From Mycobacterium sp. UM_CSW (GTDB lineage: Bacteria; Actinomycetota; Actinomycetes; Mycobacteriales; Mycobacteriaceae), in assembly GCF_000455205.1 (NCBI RefSeq), contig NZ_AUWQ01000051.1:1-39170 (forward strand): 39,170 nucleotides of DNA, read 5' to 3'. A program made the position numbers and the translations under genes. Below the pieces are notes generated by a model. The model was not told the origin of the DNA, ran no database searches, and was given only the letters and a program-made list of their open reading frames with translations. Below, one piece after another: positions 19,679-27,139 of the stretch (the first letter of the stretch is position 1; the number at the start of each line of letters is the position of its first letter).

Positions 19679-20394
19679 CTTGGCGGCTGATCGCGTGGCG
19701 CGGTGAACCGCGGCGAGCGGTCGCGGCTCATCCAGGCCAGCACCGCCACCACGCCGGCCGCCGCGAAGGACGCGATGCCCAGCCACACACCCGCGCCGGT
19801 GAAGTTACGGGTGTTCGGGTCGGTGTAGCGGGCGTTGGCGCTCATGGTGGTCACCACGCCCGGTTTGAGCTTCCACGACACCACGTCGGACTCGACGCGG
19901 TCGCCGTTGGTGGACGTCACGACGCCGGGGAAGGCGACCGTCAGCTCGACGTCGGCGTCGTTGTCGGTCACCGACGTCAGGTCGGCCCGGCCCTCGAGGA
20001 TCACCAGGTTGCCGTTCCGGCGCAGCGACAGGTTCACCCCCTGGGCGTCGGAGTTCATGTTCGCCAGCTGCGGCAACTCGGCGAAGGTCAGGTCGGAGAA
20101 CACCGCCTGCGAGCCCACGTAGCCGTCGCTGTCGTAGTTCGACACCGCCACTTTTTGGCCGAACGGCAGATTATTGGTGTCGAGCTGCGGGCCGGTGTCC
20201 TTAGGCGTCTTCGGCTTGGCCGCCGCGATGATCTCGCCGGACACCAGGTCGTCGGGCGAGACGGTGAGCGACGCCCGGACCCGCAGGCACCCGCTGGCCA
20301 GGGGCACGATCAGCAGCAGCATCGCGATGGCCAGTGCGCGGCGCCGCCGGGGCGTGAAGCCGGGGGGCCGAACCGGGGCGGGGCTGGCGTGCAC
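19675..20394 (-). CDS. lppM: Lipoprotein LppM
   Basis: The protein starts at GTG 20394 and has a lipoprotein signal peptide: basic PRRRRA, hydrophobic LAIAMLLLIVPL, and lipobox LASGC with the acylated cysteine at C36. The mature part includes VSPDDLVSGEII, which is strand-rich, and a second membrane segment near the C-terminus (VWLGIASFAAAGVVAVLAW). The length is 239 residues. In M. tuberculosis LppM (Rv2171) is reported to influence phagocytosis and phagosome maturation and resembles lipid-binding synaptotagmin-like folds, so envelope lipid binding is likely. The open frame continues to 21075 without support. It converges with the reductase gene and lies 53 bases after the acetyltransferase gene. 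Confidence 0.88.
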   Translation of the reverse strand: MHASPAPVRPPGFTPRRRRALAIAMLLLIVPLASGCLRVRASLTVSPDDLVSGEIIAAAKPKTPKDTGPQLDTNNLPFGQKVAVSNYDSDGYVGSQAVFSDLTFAELPQLANMNSDAQGVNLSLRRNGNLVILEGRADLTSVTDNDADVELTVAFPGVVTSTNGDRVESDVVSWKLKPGVVTTMSANARYTDPNTRNFTGAGVWLGIASFAAAGVVAVLAWMSRDRSPRFTAPRDQPPS

Positions 20395-20447
20395 GAGGTC
20401 ATCGTGCCAGATCCGGCGCGCCGGGTGTCTCGCCCCGGGCGGTGTCG

Positions 20448-21056
20448 CTACAGCGGAAGGGTGCGGCCCAGGATCGCGAACGCCCGTGGGTCCCCGGCGA
20501 AGTGGTAGCGGCGGATGACGTCGGTGAAGCCCAGCCGCCGGTACAGCCGCCAGGCGCGGTTCGGTTCCCCGTTGATTTCCGGGGTGGAGAGCAGGACGTT
20601 CTCCTCGGAGCGCCCCGCGAGCAGCCGGCGGGCCAGTGCCTCGCCCAGGCCGCGGCCCTGCGCGCGGGGGTGGATGTGTAGCTCGGTCAGCTCGAAGTAA
20701 CTGTTCATCAGCCGGGCGATCTCCTGGGGCGGCGAGCCGCCGCGTTGCAGGCCCAAGACCACCTGCTGCTGCCACCACTGCCCGGGCGCCCCGGGGTACC
20801 CGTAGGCCACGCCGAGCAGGGGGGCGTCGCTCAGTTCGGCGGCCGACGGGGCCTGGGCGCCGGGACCCTCGGGCGCCTCGGCCTCGACGGCGGCCACCCC
20901 TTGCCAGCCGTGCCGACGGATGTGTTCGAGCCACATGGCGGCGCGCTGGTTCTCGGTGCCTCGCGGGTATCGCATCGCTTCGACGTAGACGCCGAGGGCG
21001 TCGGACAGGCGGCGCTCCATATCGCTCGGCGGCAGATCGATGAGGAATATCGCCAA
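20448..21056 (-). CDS. GNAT family N-acetyltransferase (Rv2170-like)
   Basis: This 202-residue protein has the GNAT acetyl-CoA binding motif in RAQGRGLGEALARRLL, followed by LSTPEINGEPNRAWRLYRRLGF, typical of GNAT C-terminal strands. The N-terminal part includes RHGWQGVAAVEAE. The M. tuberculosis orthologue Rv2170 has been reported to acetylate isocitrate dehydrogenase; whether this one does is not visible. The start is TTG 21056, with GAGGAGG 13-19 bases upstream (rather far). The gene is followed by lppM on the same strand after 53 bases, a likely operon. Confidence 0.85.
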   Translation of the reverse strand: MAIFLIDLPPSDMERRLSDALGVYVEAMRYPRGTENQRAAMWLEHIRRHGWQGVAAVEAEAPEGPGAQAPSAAELSDAPLLGVAYGYPGAPGQWWQQQVVLGLQRGGSPPQEIARLMNSYFELTELHIHPRAQGRGLGEALARRLLAGRSEENVLLSTPEINGEPNRAWRLYRRLGFTDVIRRYHFAGDPRAFAILGRTLPL

Positions 21057-21372
21057 CTCGCGGTGTCCTCCTCATCGGGTGGCTTCAGGTGTGAGTTCGG
21101 TCCCGTGGCGCTGTCGCCATTATCCGACCCCCGCGGCCCGGCGCGCCCGGCGGCTGCGGGTAGCAGCGGGGCGAAACGAGCCGGTTTTGCAAGCGGGTTG
21201 CGGCGCACCGTCGTTGCGAGGTCGACCGGCGCGCGAACCCGCCCAGGATAGAATCGCTGCCGAACCAGTGGTACGCCACAGATTGACCTCGTATCATTTG
21301 TGGTAGTTGCCCTTAACGGGCATCCGCGTGCTATCGATAGTTACGTGCCAAACTGTCGGCAAGGAGGGACGA
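21057..21372. promoter_or_regulatory. Divergent intergenic region (acetyltransferase / DUF3040 gene)
   Basis: This 316-base stretch has no gene that I can support. Toward the right gene, candidate TANNNT -10 hexamers are TAGAAT (near 21249) and TATCAT (21292-21297). A short hairpin, TGCCC-TTAAC-GGGCA (about 21308-21322), lies close to a TATCGATA palindrome. The right gene has a consensus AAGGAGGG ribosome site at 21361-21368. None of the promoter elements is certain. Confidence 0.4.
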
Positions 21373-21774
21373 ATGCCACTCTCCGATCATGAACAGCGGA
21401 TGCTCGATCAGATCGAGAGCGCCCTCTACGCGGAGGACCCTAAATTCGCGTCGAGCGTCCGTGGCGGAGGGTTGCGCGCGCCGACCGCGCGGCGGCGCCT
21501 GCAAGGCGCGGCGCTGTTCGTCATCGGCCTGGCGATGTTGGTCTCCGGGGTAGCGTTCAAAGCCACGATGATCGGAAGCTTCCCAATTCTGAGCGTCTTT
21601 GGCTTCATCGTGATGTTCGGCGGCGTGGTCTATGCGATCACCGGTCCACGGTTGGCGGGCAGGCCGGACCGTTCCGGATCGGCGCCCGGATCGGCGCGCC
21701 AGCGCCGCAACAAGAGCGGCGGCTCGTTCACCAGTCGCATGGAGGATCGCTTCCGCCGGCGCTTCGACGAGTAG
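21373..21774 (+). CDS. DUF3040 membrane protein (Rv2169c-like)
   Basis: This small membrane protein of 133 residues begins MPLSDHEQRMLDQIESAL, the DUF3040 signature, with a helical acidic N-terminus. Two membrane segments follow (GAALFVIGLAMLVSGVAF and FPILSVFGFIVMFGGVVYA), then a basic cytosolic tail (RRNKSGG, RRRFDE). The function of DUF3040 is unknown. ATG 21373 is preceded by AAGGAGGG at the right distance. An intrinsic terminator follows 17 bases after the stop, isolating this gene from the dcw cluster. In M. tuberculosis an IS6110 copy sits between this gene and mraZ; it is not present here. Confidence 0.88.
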   Translation: MPLSDHEQRMLDQIESALYAEDPKFASSVRGGGLRAPTARRRLQGAALFVIGLAMLVSGVAFKATMIGSFPILSVFGFIVMFGGVVYAITGPRLAGRPDRSGSAPGSARQRRNKSGGSFTSRMEDRFRRRFDE

Positions 21775-21791
21775 CGGGCATAACGCTCAGT

Positions 21792-21823
21792 AAGAGGTAG
21801 CCATCATGGCTACCTCTTTTTTT
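21792..21823 (+). terminator. Intrinsic terminator after the DUF3040 gene
   Basis: A perfect 13-base inverted repeat (AAGAGGTAGCCAT at 21792-21804 and its complement at 21806-21818) is separated by a single C and followed by a run of T (21817-21823). This is a textbook factor-independent terminator with unusually low GC for this genome. It would stop readthrough toward mraZ. Confidence 0.9.
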
Positions 21824-21865
21824 GCGCTCGAGCGAGGGATGCGCGGGGCGTAGTTCATTTCGACT

Positions 21866-21942
21866 CCCAATCGAGCCCAAATCGAGCCATGCATGCGCGA
21901 TACGCCCCACCGGGCCCCACCAGGTCGCCCCACTGCACCCCA
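21866..21942 (-). promoter_or_regulatory. Inverted array of TGGG(G) repeats, candidate second MraZ operator
   Basis: On the minus strand TGGG-type motifs start at 21942, 21932, 21919, 21909, 21889 (TGGC), 21879 and 21869. Intervals are 10, 13, 10, 20, 10 and 10 bases, mostly one helical turn. The motif and period are those of the MraZ boxes next to mraZ, including a degenerate TGGC. No minus-strand gene lies there. It is inferred to be an auxiliary binding region for MraZ. Confidence 0.5.
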
Positions 21943-22081
21943 CTCGGCGATTCACGGCCCTGAGGTGCGGTTTTCCGTCCCGACGACGGGGTCGCAATGC
22001 GTTGTCGGGAGCCATCGGCCAGCGACTGGACCGTGCGTGGTGGCGGAAGAGCGGGAAAACTCGGCCACGACACCCTAGAAA

Positions 22082-22115
22082 TGGGGCGAAGTGGGGGATG
22101 GTGGGGTATGGTGGC
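22082..22115 (+). promoter_or_regulatory. MraZ box array upstream of mraZ
   Basis: TGGGG occurs at 22082, 22092 and 22102, with TGGC at 22112, an exact 10-base period. MraZ is known in other bacteria to bind TGGGN direct repeats at this period upstream of its own gene and to repress the dcw cluster. The array ends 49 bases before the mraZ start, so it very likely lies in the promoter or early leader. Confidence 0.8.
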
Positions 22116-22164
22116 TGAAGCGTTTGGGTGAGGCGAGAGCCGGGTCTCCACGGGAGGTGAGCTG

Positions 22165-22596
22165 GTGTTTCTCGGCACCTACACGCCCAAGCTCGACGAC
22201 AAGGGGCGGCTGACGTTGCCCGCCAAGTTCCGCGACACGTTGGCAGGGGGGTTGATGGTCACCAAGAGCCAGGACCACAGCCTCGCGGTCTACCCCCGGA
22301 CGGAATTCGAGGCGCTGGCGCGCCGGGCCAGCAAGACCTCACGCAGCAACCCCGAAGCCCGAGCCTTCCTGCGCAATCTCGCCGCCGGCACCGACGAGCA
22401 GCATCCCGATGCGCAGGGCCGCATCACCCTGTCGGCCGACCACCGCCGCTACGCGAACCTGACCAAGGACTGCGTGGTGATCGGGGCGGTCGACTACCTC
22501 GAGATCTGGGATGCGCAGGCCTGGCACGACTACCAGCAGACCCACGAAGAGAACTTCTCCGCGGCCAGCGATGAAGCACTCGGCGACATTATCTGA
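22165..22596 (+). CDS. mraZ: Transcriptional regulator MraZ
   Basis: MraZ is a ring-forming DNA-binding protein of the AbrB/SpoVT fold and the first gene of the dcw cluster. It has two such domains, each with the D-x3-R motif: [10 protein letters not shown] (about residues 10-19) and [10 protein letters not shown] (about 81-90). At 143 residues it has the family's usual length. The start is GTG 22165 with a GGGAGGTGA site 9-10 bases upstream. It is expected to autorepress through the TGGGG repeats just upstream. The next gene, rsmH, begins about 150 bases downstream after an RNA motif, so regulation can differ between them. Confidence 0.95.
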   Translation: MFLGTYTPKLDDKGRLTLPAKFRDTLAGGLMVTKSQDHSLAVYPRTEFEALARRASKTSRSNPEARAFLRNLAAGTDEQHPDAQGRITLSADHRRYANLTKDCVVIGAVDYLEIWDAQAWHDYQQTHEENFSAASDEALGDII

Positions 22597-22636
22597 GGCG
22601 CGTGCCCGTGCATCGTGGCCTCTGCCCGAACCGACC

Positions 22637-22685
22637 CTGGCGTACTTCCCCAACGCCAGGTTCGTATCTTCGGACAGAGACCTGG
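22637..22685 (+). ncRNA. mraW RNA motif-like leader hairpins before rsmH
   Basis: Arms CTGGCG (22637-22642) and CGCCAG (22654-22659) close a loop containing CTTCCCC (22645-22651). A conserved CUUCCCC in a hairpin loop is the hallmark of the mraW motif described upstream of mraW in actinobacteria. A second stem, CCAGGT (22656-22661) with ACCTGG (22680-22685), shares the bases CCAG with the first, so the two are mutually exclusive. The loop can also pair with the GGGGAGG at 22734-22740. Confidence 0.75.
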
Positions 22686-22690
22686 GTGCA

Positions 22691-22731
22691 AGGGCGGCCC
22701 TAAGGGCCGACGGGGGCGCCAGGGCGGCCCT
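22691..22731 (+). repeat. Two 11-base palindromic direct repeats, 30 bases apart
   Basis: AGGGCGGCCCT occurs at 22691-22701 and 22721-22731. Each copy is itself a palindrome around a central G. They lie between the mraW-type hairpins and the rsmH ribosome site, and could fold or be a duplicated spacer. Confidence 0.6.
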
Positions 22732-22747
22732 CCGGGGAGGCGTTGCG

Positions 22748-23770
22748 GTGGCTGAGAATTCGGACGACTTCGGGCATGTGCCCGTCCTGCTGGATCGCTG
22801 CGTCGAGCTGCTCACCCCCGCACTGACGCGCCGGCACCCCGACGGCAGCGGAGCGGTCCTCCTCGACGCCACGCTGGGCGCCGGCGGTCACGCCGAGCGA
22901 TTCCTGACCGACCTGCCCGGCCTGCGGCTGATCGGGCTTGACCGCGATCCCAGCGCCCTCGACATCGCCCGAGACCGATTGGGCCGGTTCGCCGACCGGG
23001 TCACCCTGGTGCACGCCCGATACGACGGCCTCGCTGACGCACTGGCCGAATCCGGCTGTGCCACAGCCGAATCCATCGACGGGATGCTGTTCGACCTCGG
23101 CGTGTCCTCCATGCAGCTCGACCGCGCCGAACGGGGCTTCGCCTACGCCCAGGACGCGCCGCTGGACATGCGGATGGACCCGTCGTCACCGTTGACCGCG
23201 GCCGACATTGTCAACACCTACGACGAGGCCTCGCTGGCGGACATCCTGCACCGCTACGGCGAGGAGCGGTTCGCCCGCCGCATCGCCAAACAGATCGTCG
23301 CCCGGCGCGCCCGCGCCCCGTTCACCTCGACCGCGGAGTTGGTAGAGCTGCTGTACCAAGCGATTCCGGCGCCCGCGCGGCGCACCGGCGGACATCCGGC
23401 CAAGCGGACGTTCCAGGCGCTGCGGATCGCCGTCAACGACGAATTGACCTCGTTGCGCGACGCTCTTCCCGCCGCGCTGGACGCGTTGACGGTCGGCGGG
23501 TGCATCGCGGTGATGGCCTACCAATCGCTGGAGGACCGGATCGTCAAGCGCGTGTTCGCCGACGCGGTCGCGTCGCGCACGCCGGTGGATCTTCCGTTCG
23601 AACTTCCCGGGCACGAGCCGAGATTCCGGTCGTTGACGCGCGGCGCCGAACGCGCGGACGCCGCCGAGGTCGAACGCAATCCGCGCAGCGCCGCAGTGCG
23701 ATTACGGGCGGTGCAACGGCTGGGGACAGACGGGCAATCACGGCAGGCTAGCGGGAAAGGCGACTCATGA
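22748..23770 (+). CDS. rsmH: 16S rRNA (cytosine(1402)-N(4))-methyltransferase RsmH (MraW)
   Basis: RsmH methylates N4 of C1402 in the decoding centre of 16S rRNA using S-adenosylmethionine. Motifs seen are [10 protein letters not shown] at the N-terminus, the SAM-binding [49 protein letters not shown] and [12 protein letters not shown] take GTG 22748 as the start: GGGGAGG lies 7 bases upstream and the 340-residue product has the family length. The frame is open further (ATG 22571), and M. tuberculosis is annotated with a longer N-terminus, but that part coincides with the mraW RNA motif. The stop overlaps the ftsL start by four bases (ATGA). Confidence 0.93.
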   Translation: MAENSDDFGHVPVLLDRCVELLTPALTRRHPDGSGAVLLDATLGAGGHAERFLTDLPGLRLIGLDRDPSALDIARDRLGRFADRVTLVHARYDGLADALAESGCATAESIDGMLFDLGVSSMQLDRAERGFAYAQDAPLDMRMDPSSPLTAADIVNTYDEASLADILHRYGEERFARRIAKQIVARRARAPFTSTAELVELLYQAIPAPARRTGGHPAKRTFQALRIAVNDELTSLRDALPAALDALTVGGCIAVMAYQSLEDRIVKRVFADAVASRTPVDLPFELPGHEPRFRSLTRGAERADAAEVERNPRSAAVRLRAVQRLGTDGQSRQASGKGDS

Positions 23771-24939
23771 AGGTAAAGCGCGAGACGCCCAGGCGGCGGG
23801 GCGGACGCGACGGATCCGCCCGCAAGGGCCGGCGCGCCGCGGCCGACTCGCCGTCGGCTCGCCGCACCCGGCCCGGGAGCGCCTCGGCCAATGCCCGCGA
23901 GGGTCGGTCGCATCACTCCGGGCCGCAAACCAGCCCGATCGCCCGGCCGGTCGAGCGGTCGGGCCGGCCCAAGAACGCGAGCCAGGCCAAGGCGCGGGCC
24001 AAGGCACGAAAAGCTAAGGCGCCCAAGGCTATCCGGCCCCCCCTGACCGAGCGGCTGGCCACCCGGCTCGCGTCGATCGACCTGCGCCCGCGGACGCTGG
24101 CGAGCAAGGTTCCGTTCGTCGTGCTGATCATCGGCGCGCTCGGCCTGGGGCTGGGCCTGACGCTATGGTTGTCCACCGACTCCGCCGAGCGTTCCTATCA
24201 GTTGAGCCACGCCCGCGAGAAGAACCGGATGCTGCAGCAGCAGAAGGAGTCGCTGGAACGTGATGTGCGCGAGGCGGAATCCGCACCCGCGCTGGCCGAA
24301 GCGGCCCGCAAACAGGGCATGATCCCGACGAGGGACACCGCGCACCTGGTCCAGGACCCGAGCGGTAACTGGGTGGTCGTCGGCAGCCCGAAGCCCGCCG
24401 ACGGCGTTCCGCCGCCGCCGCTGAACAGCAAGATCTCCGACGCGCCCCCACCGGCCCCACCACCGCCGCCGCTTCCGCCGGAGGTCCCGGTCCGGGTGAT
24501 GCCGGCGCCCGGGGCCCCACCGGTGCCGGCGCGGTCGGGACCTGAGGCGCTGTTGCGGGCCCCGGACGGCTCGTCGACCGTGGGCGGCCAGCACCTGCCC
24601 GCGCAGCTGCCCGTCGCGCCGCTGCCGGGGATGCCGGGCGGCCCGGCAACCGGGCACTTCCAGGGTGTGGTGCCGGTGCTGCCGACGCCGGGACTGCCGT
24701 CCCCAGCGGGCCCGGCGCAGCCTCCGGTGCCCGCCGAGGTCTCGATTCCCATGGGCGGCCTGCCGATCCCGGCCCCCGCACCGGTGCCCGCTCCGCTGCC
24801 CGCGGAGGTGCCGGTCCCGGTGCGGCCGGCAATGCCCGGTCCGGCCGCGCAAGCCCCTCAGGTCCCGCAACCGGGCGTGCCGGCTAACGGCCAACAGTTC
24901 GGGCCGCCCACCGCCGCGACGCCGGGTGCCGCCCGGTGA
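23767..24939 (+). CDS. ftsL: FtsL-like division protein with proline-rich tail (Rv2164c-like)
   Basis: The protein sits in the FtsL position of the dcw cluster. It has a long basic cytosolic N-terminus, one membrane segment ([21 protein letters not shown], about residues 115-136), and an extracytoplasmic coiled coil ([25 protein letters not shown]), as in FtsL/FtsB partners of FtsQ. A Pro/Ala/Val-rich tail of about 190 residues follows, unusual for FtsL and known in mycobacteria. The length is 390 residues, against 384 for Rv2164c. The start is ATG 23767, overlapping the rsmH stop. The end overlaps pbpB by four bases (GTGA). The tail may span the wall or bind peptidoglycan; this is inference. 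Confidence 0.85.
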   Translation: MKVKRETPRRRGGRDGSARKGRRAAADSPSARRTRPGSASANAREGRSHHSGPQTSPIARPVERSGRPKNASQAKARAKARKAKAPKAIRPPLTERLATRLASIDLRPRTLASKVPFVVLIIGALGLGLGLTLWLSTDSAERSYQLSHAREKNRMLQQQKESLERDVREAESAPALAEAARKQGMIPTRDTAHLVQDPSGNWVVVGSPKPADGVPPPPLNSKISDAPPPAPPPPPLPPEVPVRVMPAPGAPPVPARSGPEALLRAPDGSSTVGGQHLPAQLPVAPLPGMPGGPATGHFQGVVPVLPTPGLPSPAGPAQPPVPAEVSIPMGGLPIPAPAPVPAPLPAEVPVPVRPAMPGPAAQAPQVPQPGVPANGQQFGPPTAATPGAAR

Positions 24940-26948
24940 GCCGCGGCGAGGACAGGCGGGCACGCCGGTCGCCGTCGGTGCGGCCGACGCGCCGGCCCCG
25001 TAAACCGCAGGAGCCCAAGGACGTCCGGCTACCGAAGAACCCCCGTAAAGCCAAGCAGGGCAAGCAAACCCGTCCGGCGGAGGCGGCGGGCGTCGGACAC
25101 TCGGCGCGCGAGCGGCGCACCCGCCAGATCGTGGAGGTGGGGACGCGCGGCGCGTCGTTCGTCTTCCGGCATCGGGCCGGCAACATCGTGATCGTGCTGC
25201 TGATGGCGGTCGCCGCGGCGCAGCTGTTCGTCTTGCAGGTCACCGACGCCCCGAAGCTGCGCGCCCAGGCGGCCGGACAGCTGAAGGTCACCGACGTGGA
25301 GAAGGCGGTCCGCGGCAGCATCGTGGACCGCAACAACCAACAGCTGGCCTTCACCATCGAGTCCCGCGCATTGACGTTCCAGCCCAAGCGGATTCACCAG
25401 CAGCTGGAGGAGGCGAAGAAGAAGAATCCCGCCGCCCCCGATCCGCAGGAGCGGCTGCGCGACATGGCTAAAGAGGTCTCTACCCGGCTGAACAACAAGC
25501 CGGACTACGCGACCGTGCTAAAGAAGTTGCAAAGCAACGAAAACTTCGTGTATCTGGCGCGCGCCGTCGACCCCGCCGTCGCCAGCGCGATCTCGGACAA
25601 GTTTCCGGAGGTTGGCTCCGAACGCCAGGATCTACGCCAGTATCCGGGCGGATCGCTGGCGGCCAACATCGTCGGCGGCATCGACTGGGACGGCCACGGG
25701 CTGCTCGGGCTGGAGGACTCGCTGGATTCGGTCCTTTCCGGAACCGACGGCTCGGTCACCTATGACCGCGGATCCGACGGCGTCGTCATCCCGGGCAGTT
25801 ACCGCAACCGGCACCGGGCCGTCAACGGTTCGACCGTCCAGCTGACCCTCGACGACGACATCCAGTTCTACGTTCAGCAGCAGGTCCAGCAGGCAAAGAA
25901 TTTGTCTGGGGCGCACAACGTTTCGGCGGTCGTGCTGGACTCGAAGACGGGCGAGGTGCTGGCGATGGCCAACGACAACACCTTCGACCCCTCCCAGGAC
26001 ATCGGAAAGCAGGGCGACCGGCAGCTGGGCAACCTGGCGGTGTCCTCGCCCTTCGAACCGGGATCGGTGAACAAGGTGATCACCGCGTCGTCGGTCATCG
26101 AGTACGGCCTGTCCAACCCCGACGAGGTGTTGCACGTGCCTGGCTCGATCCAGATGGGCGGGGTCAGCATCCACGACGCCTGGGACCACGGCGTGATGCC
26201 CTACACCACCACCGGCGTGTTCGGAAAGTCGTCCAACGTAGGCACTTTGATGCTGGCGCAGCGTGTGGGCCCCGAACGCTTCTACGACATGGTCCGCAAG
26301 TTCGGGCTGGGCCAGCGCACCAACGTCGGGCTGCCCGGTGAGAGCGCGGGGCTGGTGCCGCCGATCGACCAGTGGTCCGGCAGCACCTTCTCGAACCTGC
26401 CTATCGGCCAAGGGCTTTCGATGACCCTGCTGCAGATGACCGACATGTACCAGACGATCGCCAACGACGGGCTGCGGGTCCCGCCCCGGATCATCAAGGC
26501 CACCATCGCGCCCGACGGCACCCGGACCGAAGAACCGCACCCGGACGGTGTCCGGGTGGTGTCGCCGCAGACCGCGCAGACCGTTCGCGGCATGTTGCGC
26601 GCCGTCGTGCAAAGCGACCCGATGGGCTACCAGCAGGGCACGGGGCCGTCGGCCGCCGTGTCCGGCTATCAGATGGCAGGCAAGACCGGAACCGCCCAGC
26701 AGATCAACCCGGGGTGCGGCTGCTACTTCGACGACGTCTACTGGATCACGTTCGCCGGCATGGCCACCGTCGACAATCCCCGCTATGTCATCGGCATCAT
26801 GATGGACAACCCGCAGCGCAACGCGGACGGCTCGCCCGGGCACTCGGCGGCCCCGCTGTTCCACAACATCGCGGGTTGGCTGATGCAGCGCGAGAACGTG
26901 CCGCTGTCGCCGGATCCGGGCCCGCCGCTGACCCTGCAGGCCACCTAG
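24936..26948 (+). CDS. pbpB: Septal peptidoglycan transpeptidase PbpB (FtsI/PBP3)
   Basis: This class B penicillin-binding protein crosslinks septal peptidoglycan together with FtsW. A basic cytosolic N-terminus precedes the membrane anchor (about residues 82-102, NIVIVLLMAVAAAQLFVLQV). The pedestal domain contains RGSIVDRNNQQLA. The transpeptidase motifs are S377-V-N-K380 (active serine, in EPGSVNKVI), S432-S-N434, and K583-T-G585 (KTGTAQQ). A CGC pair follows the KTG motif (NPGCGCYF), two vicinal-type cysteines that could form a disulfide outside the cell. The length is 670 residues. The start is GTG 24936. It is a beta-lactam target. It is followed by a 191-base gap with palindromes, then murE; the M. 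tuberculosis genes found here are missing. Confidence 0.95.
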   Translation: MSRGEDRRARRSPSVRPTRRPRKPQEPKDVRLPKNPRKAKQGKQTRPAEAAGVGHSARERRTRQIVEVGTRGASFVFRHRAGNIVIVLLMAVAAAQLFVLQVTDAPKLRAQAAGQLKVTDVEKAVRGSIVDRNNQQLAFTIESRALTFQPKRIHQQLEEAKKKNPAAPDPQERLRDMAKEVSTRLNNKPDYATVLKKLQSNENFVYLARAVDPAVASAISDKFPEVGSERQDLRQYPGGSLAANIVGGIDWDGHGLLGLEDSLDSVLSGTDGSVTYDRGSDGVVIPGSYRNRHRAVNGSTVQLTLDDDIQFYVQQQVQQAKNLSGAHNVSAVVLDSKTGEVLAMANDNTFDPSQDIGKQGDRQLGNLAVSSPFEPGSVNKVITASSVIEYGLSNPDEVLHVPGSIQMGGVSIHDAWDHGVMPYTTTGVFGKSSNVGTLMLAQRVGPERFYDMVRKFGLGQRTNVGLPGESAGLVPPIDQWSGSTFSNLPIGQGLSMTLLQMTDMYQTIANDGLRVPPRIIKATIAPDGTRTEEPHPDGVRVVSPQTAQTVRGMLRAVVQSDPMGYQQGTGPSAAVSGYQMAGKTGTAQQINPGCGCYFDDVYWITFAGMATVDNPRYVIGIMMDNPQRNADGSPGHSAAPLFHNIAGWLMQRENVPLSPDPGPPLTLQAT

Positions 26949-27071
26949 AGCCGATATCGGCTGGCCCGTCGATTGTGCGCTGACGGCGTTCGGTGTGAAC
27001 GCTGGGCGGGATCCCGGCCCGAATCACGCCCTCGGCGCACACTGAAGGCCCTGAACGCACACTCAATTGAC
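26949..27071. repeat. Palindrome and long inverted repeat between pbpB and murE
   Basis: A perfect 14-base palindrome (AGCCGATATCGGCT, 26949-26962) directly follows the pbpB stop. A longer imperfect inverted repeat has its arms near 26968-26991 (GTCGATTG then GCGTTC) and 27053-27071 (GAACGCAC then CAATTGAC), with a GGGATCCC palindrome between. No T-run is present. It may attenuate transcription or be a dispersed repeat. Confidence 0.5.
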
Positions 27072-27139
27072 CAGCGCGCCCCTCGGTAGGGTGTCATGGC
27101 CGATCAAAAGGACCACGCGGGTGGACGGGAGGTGTTTCG

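Noticed and set aside
19675-21075. Extended lppM reading frame reaching 21075
   Set aside because: The part before GTG 20394 overlaps the acetyltransferase gene on the same strand in another frame and would place the signal peptide internally.
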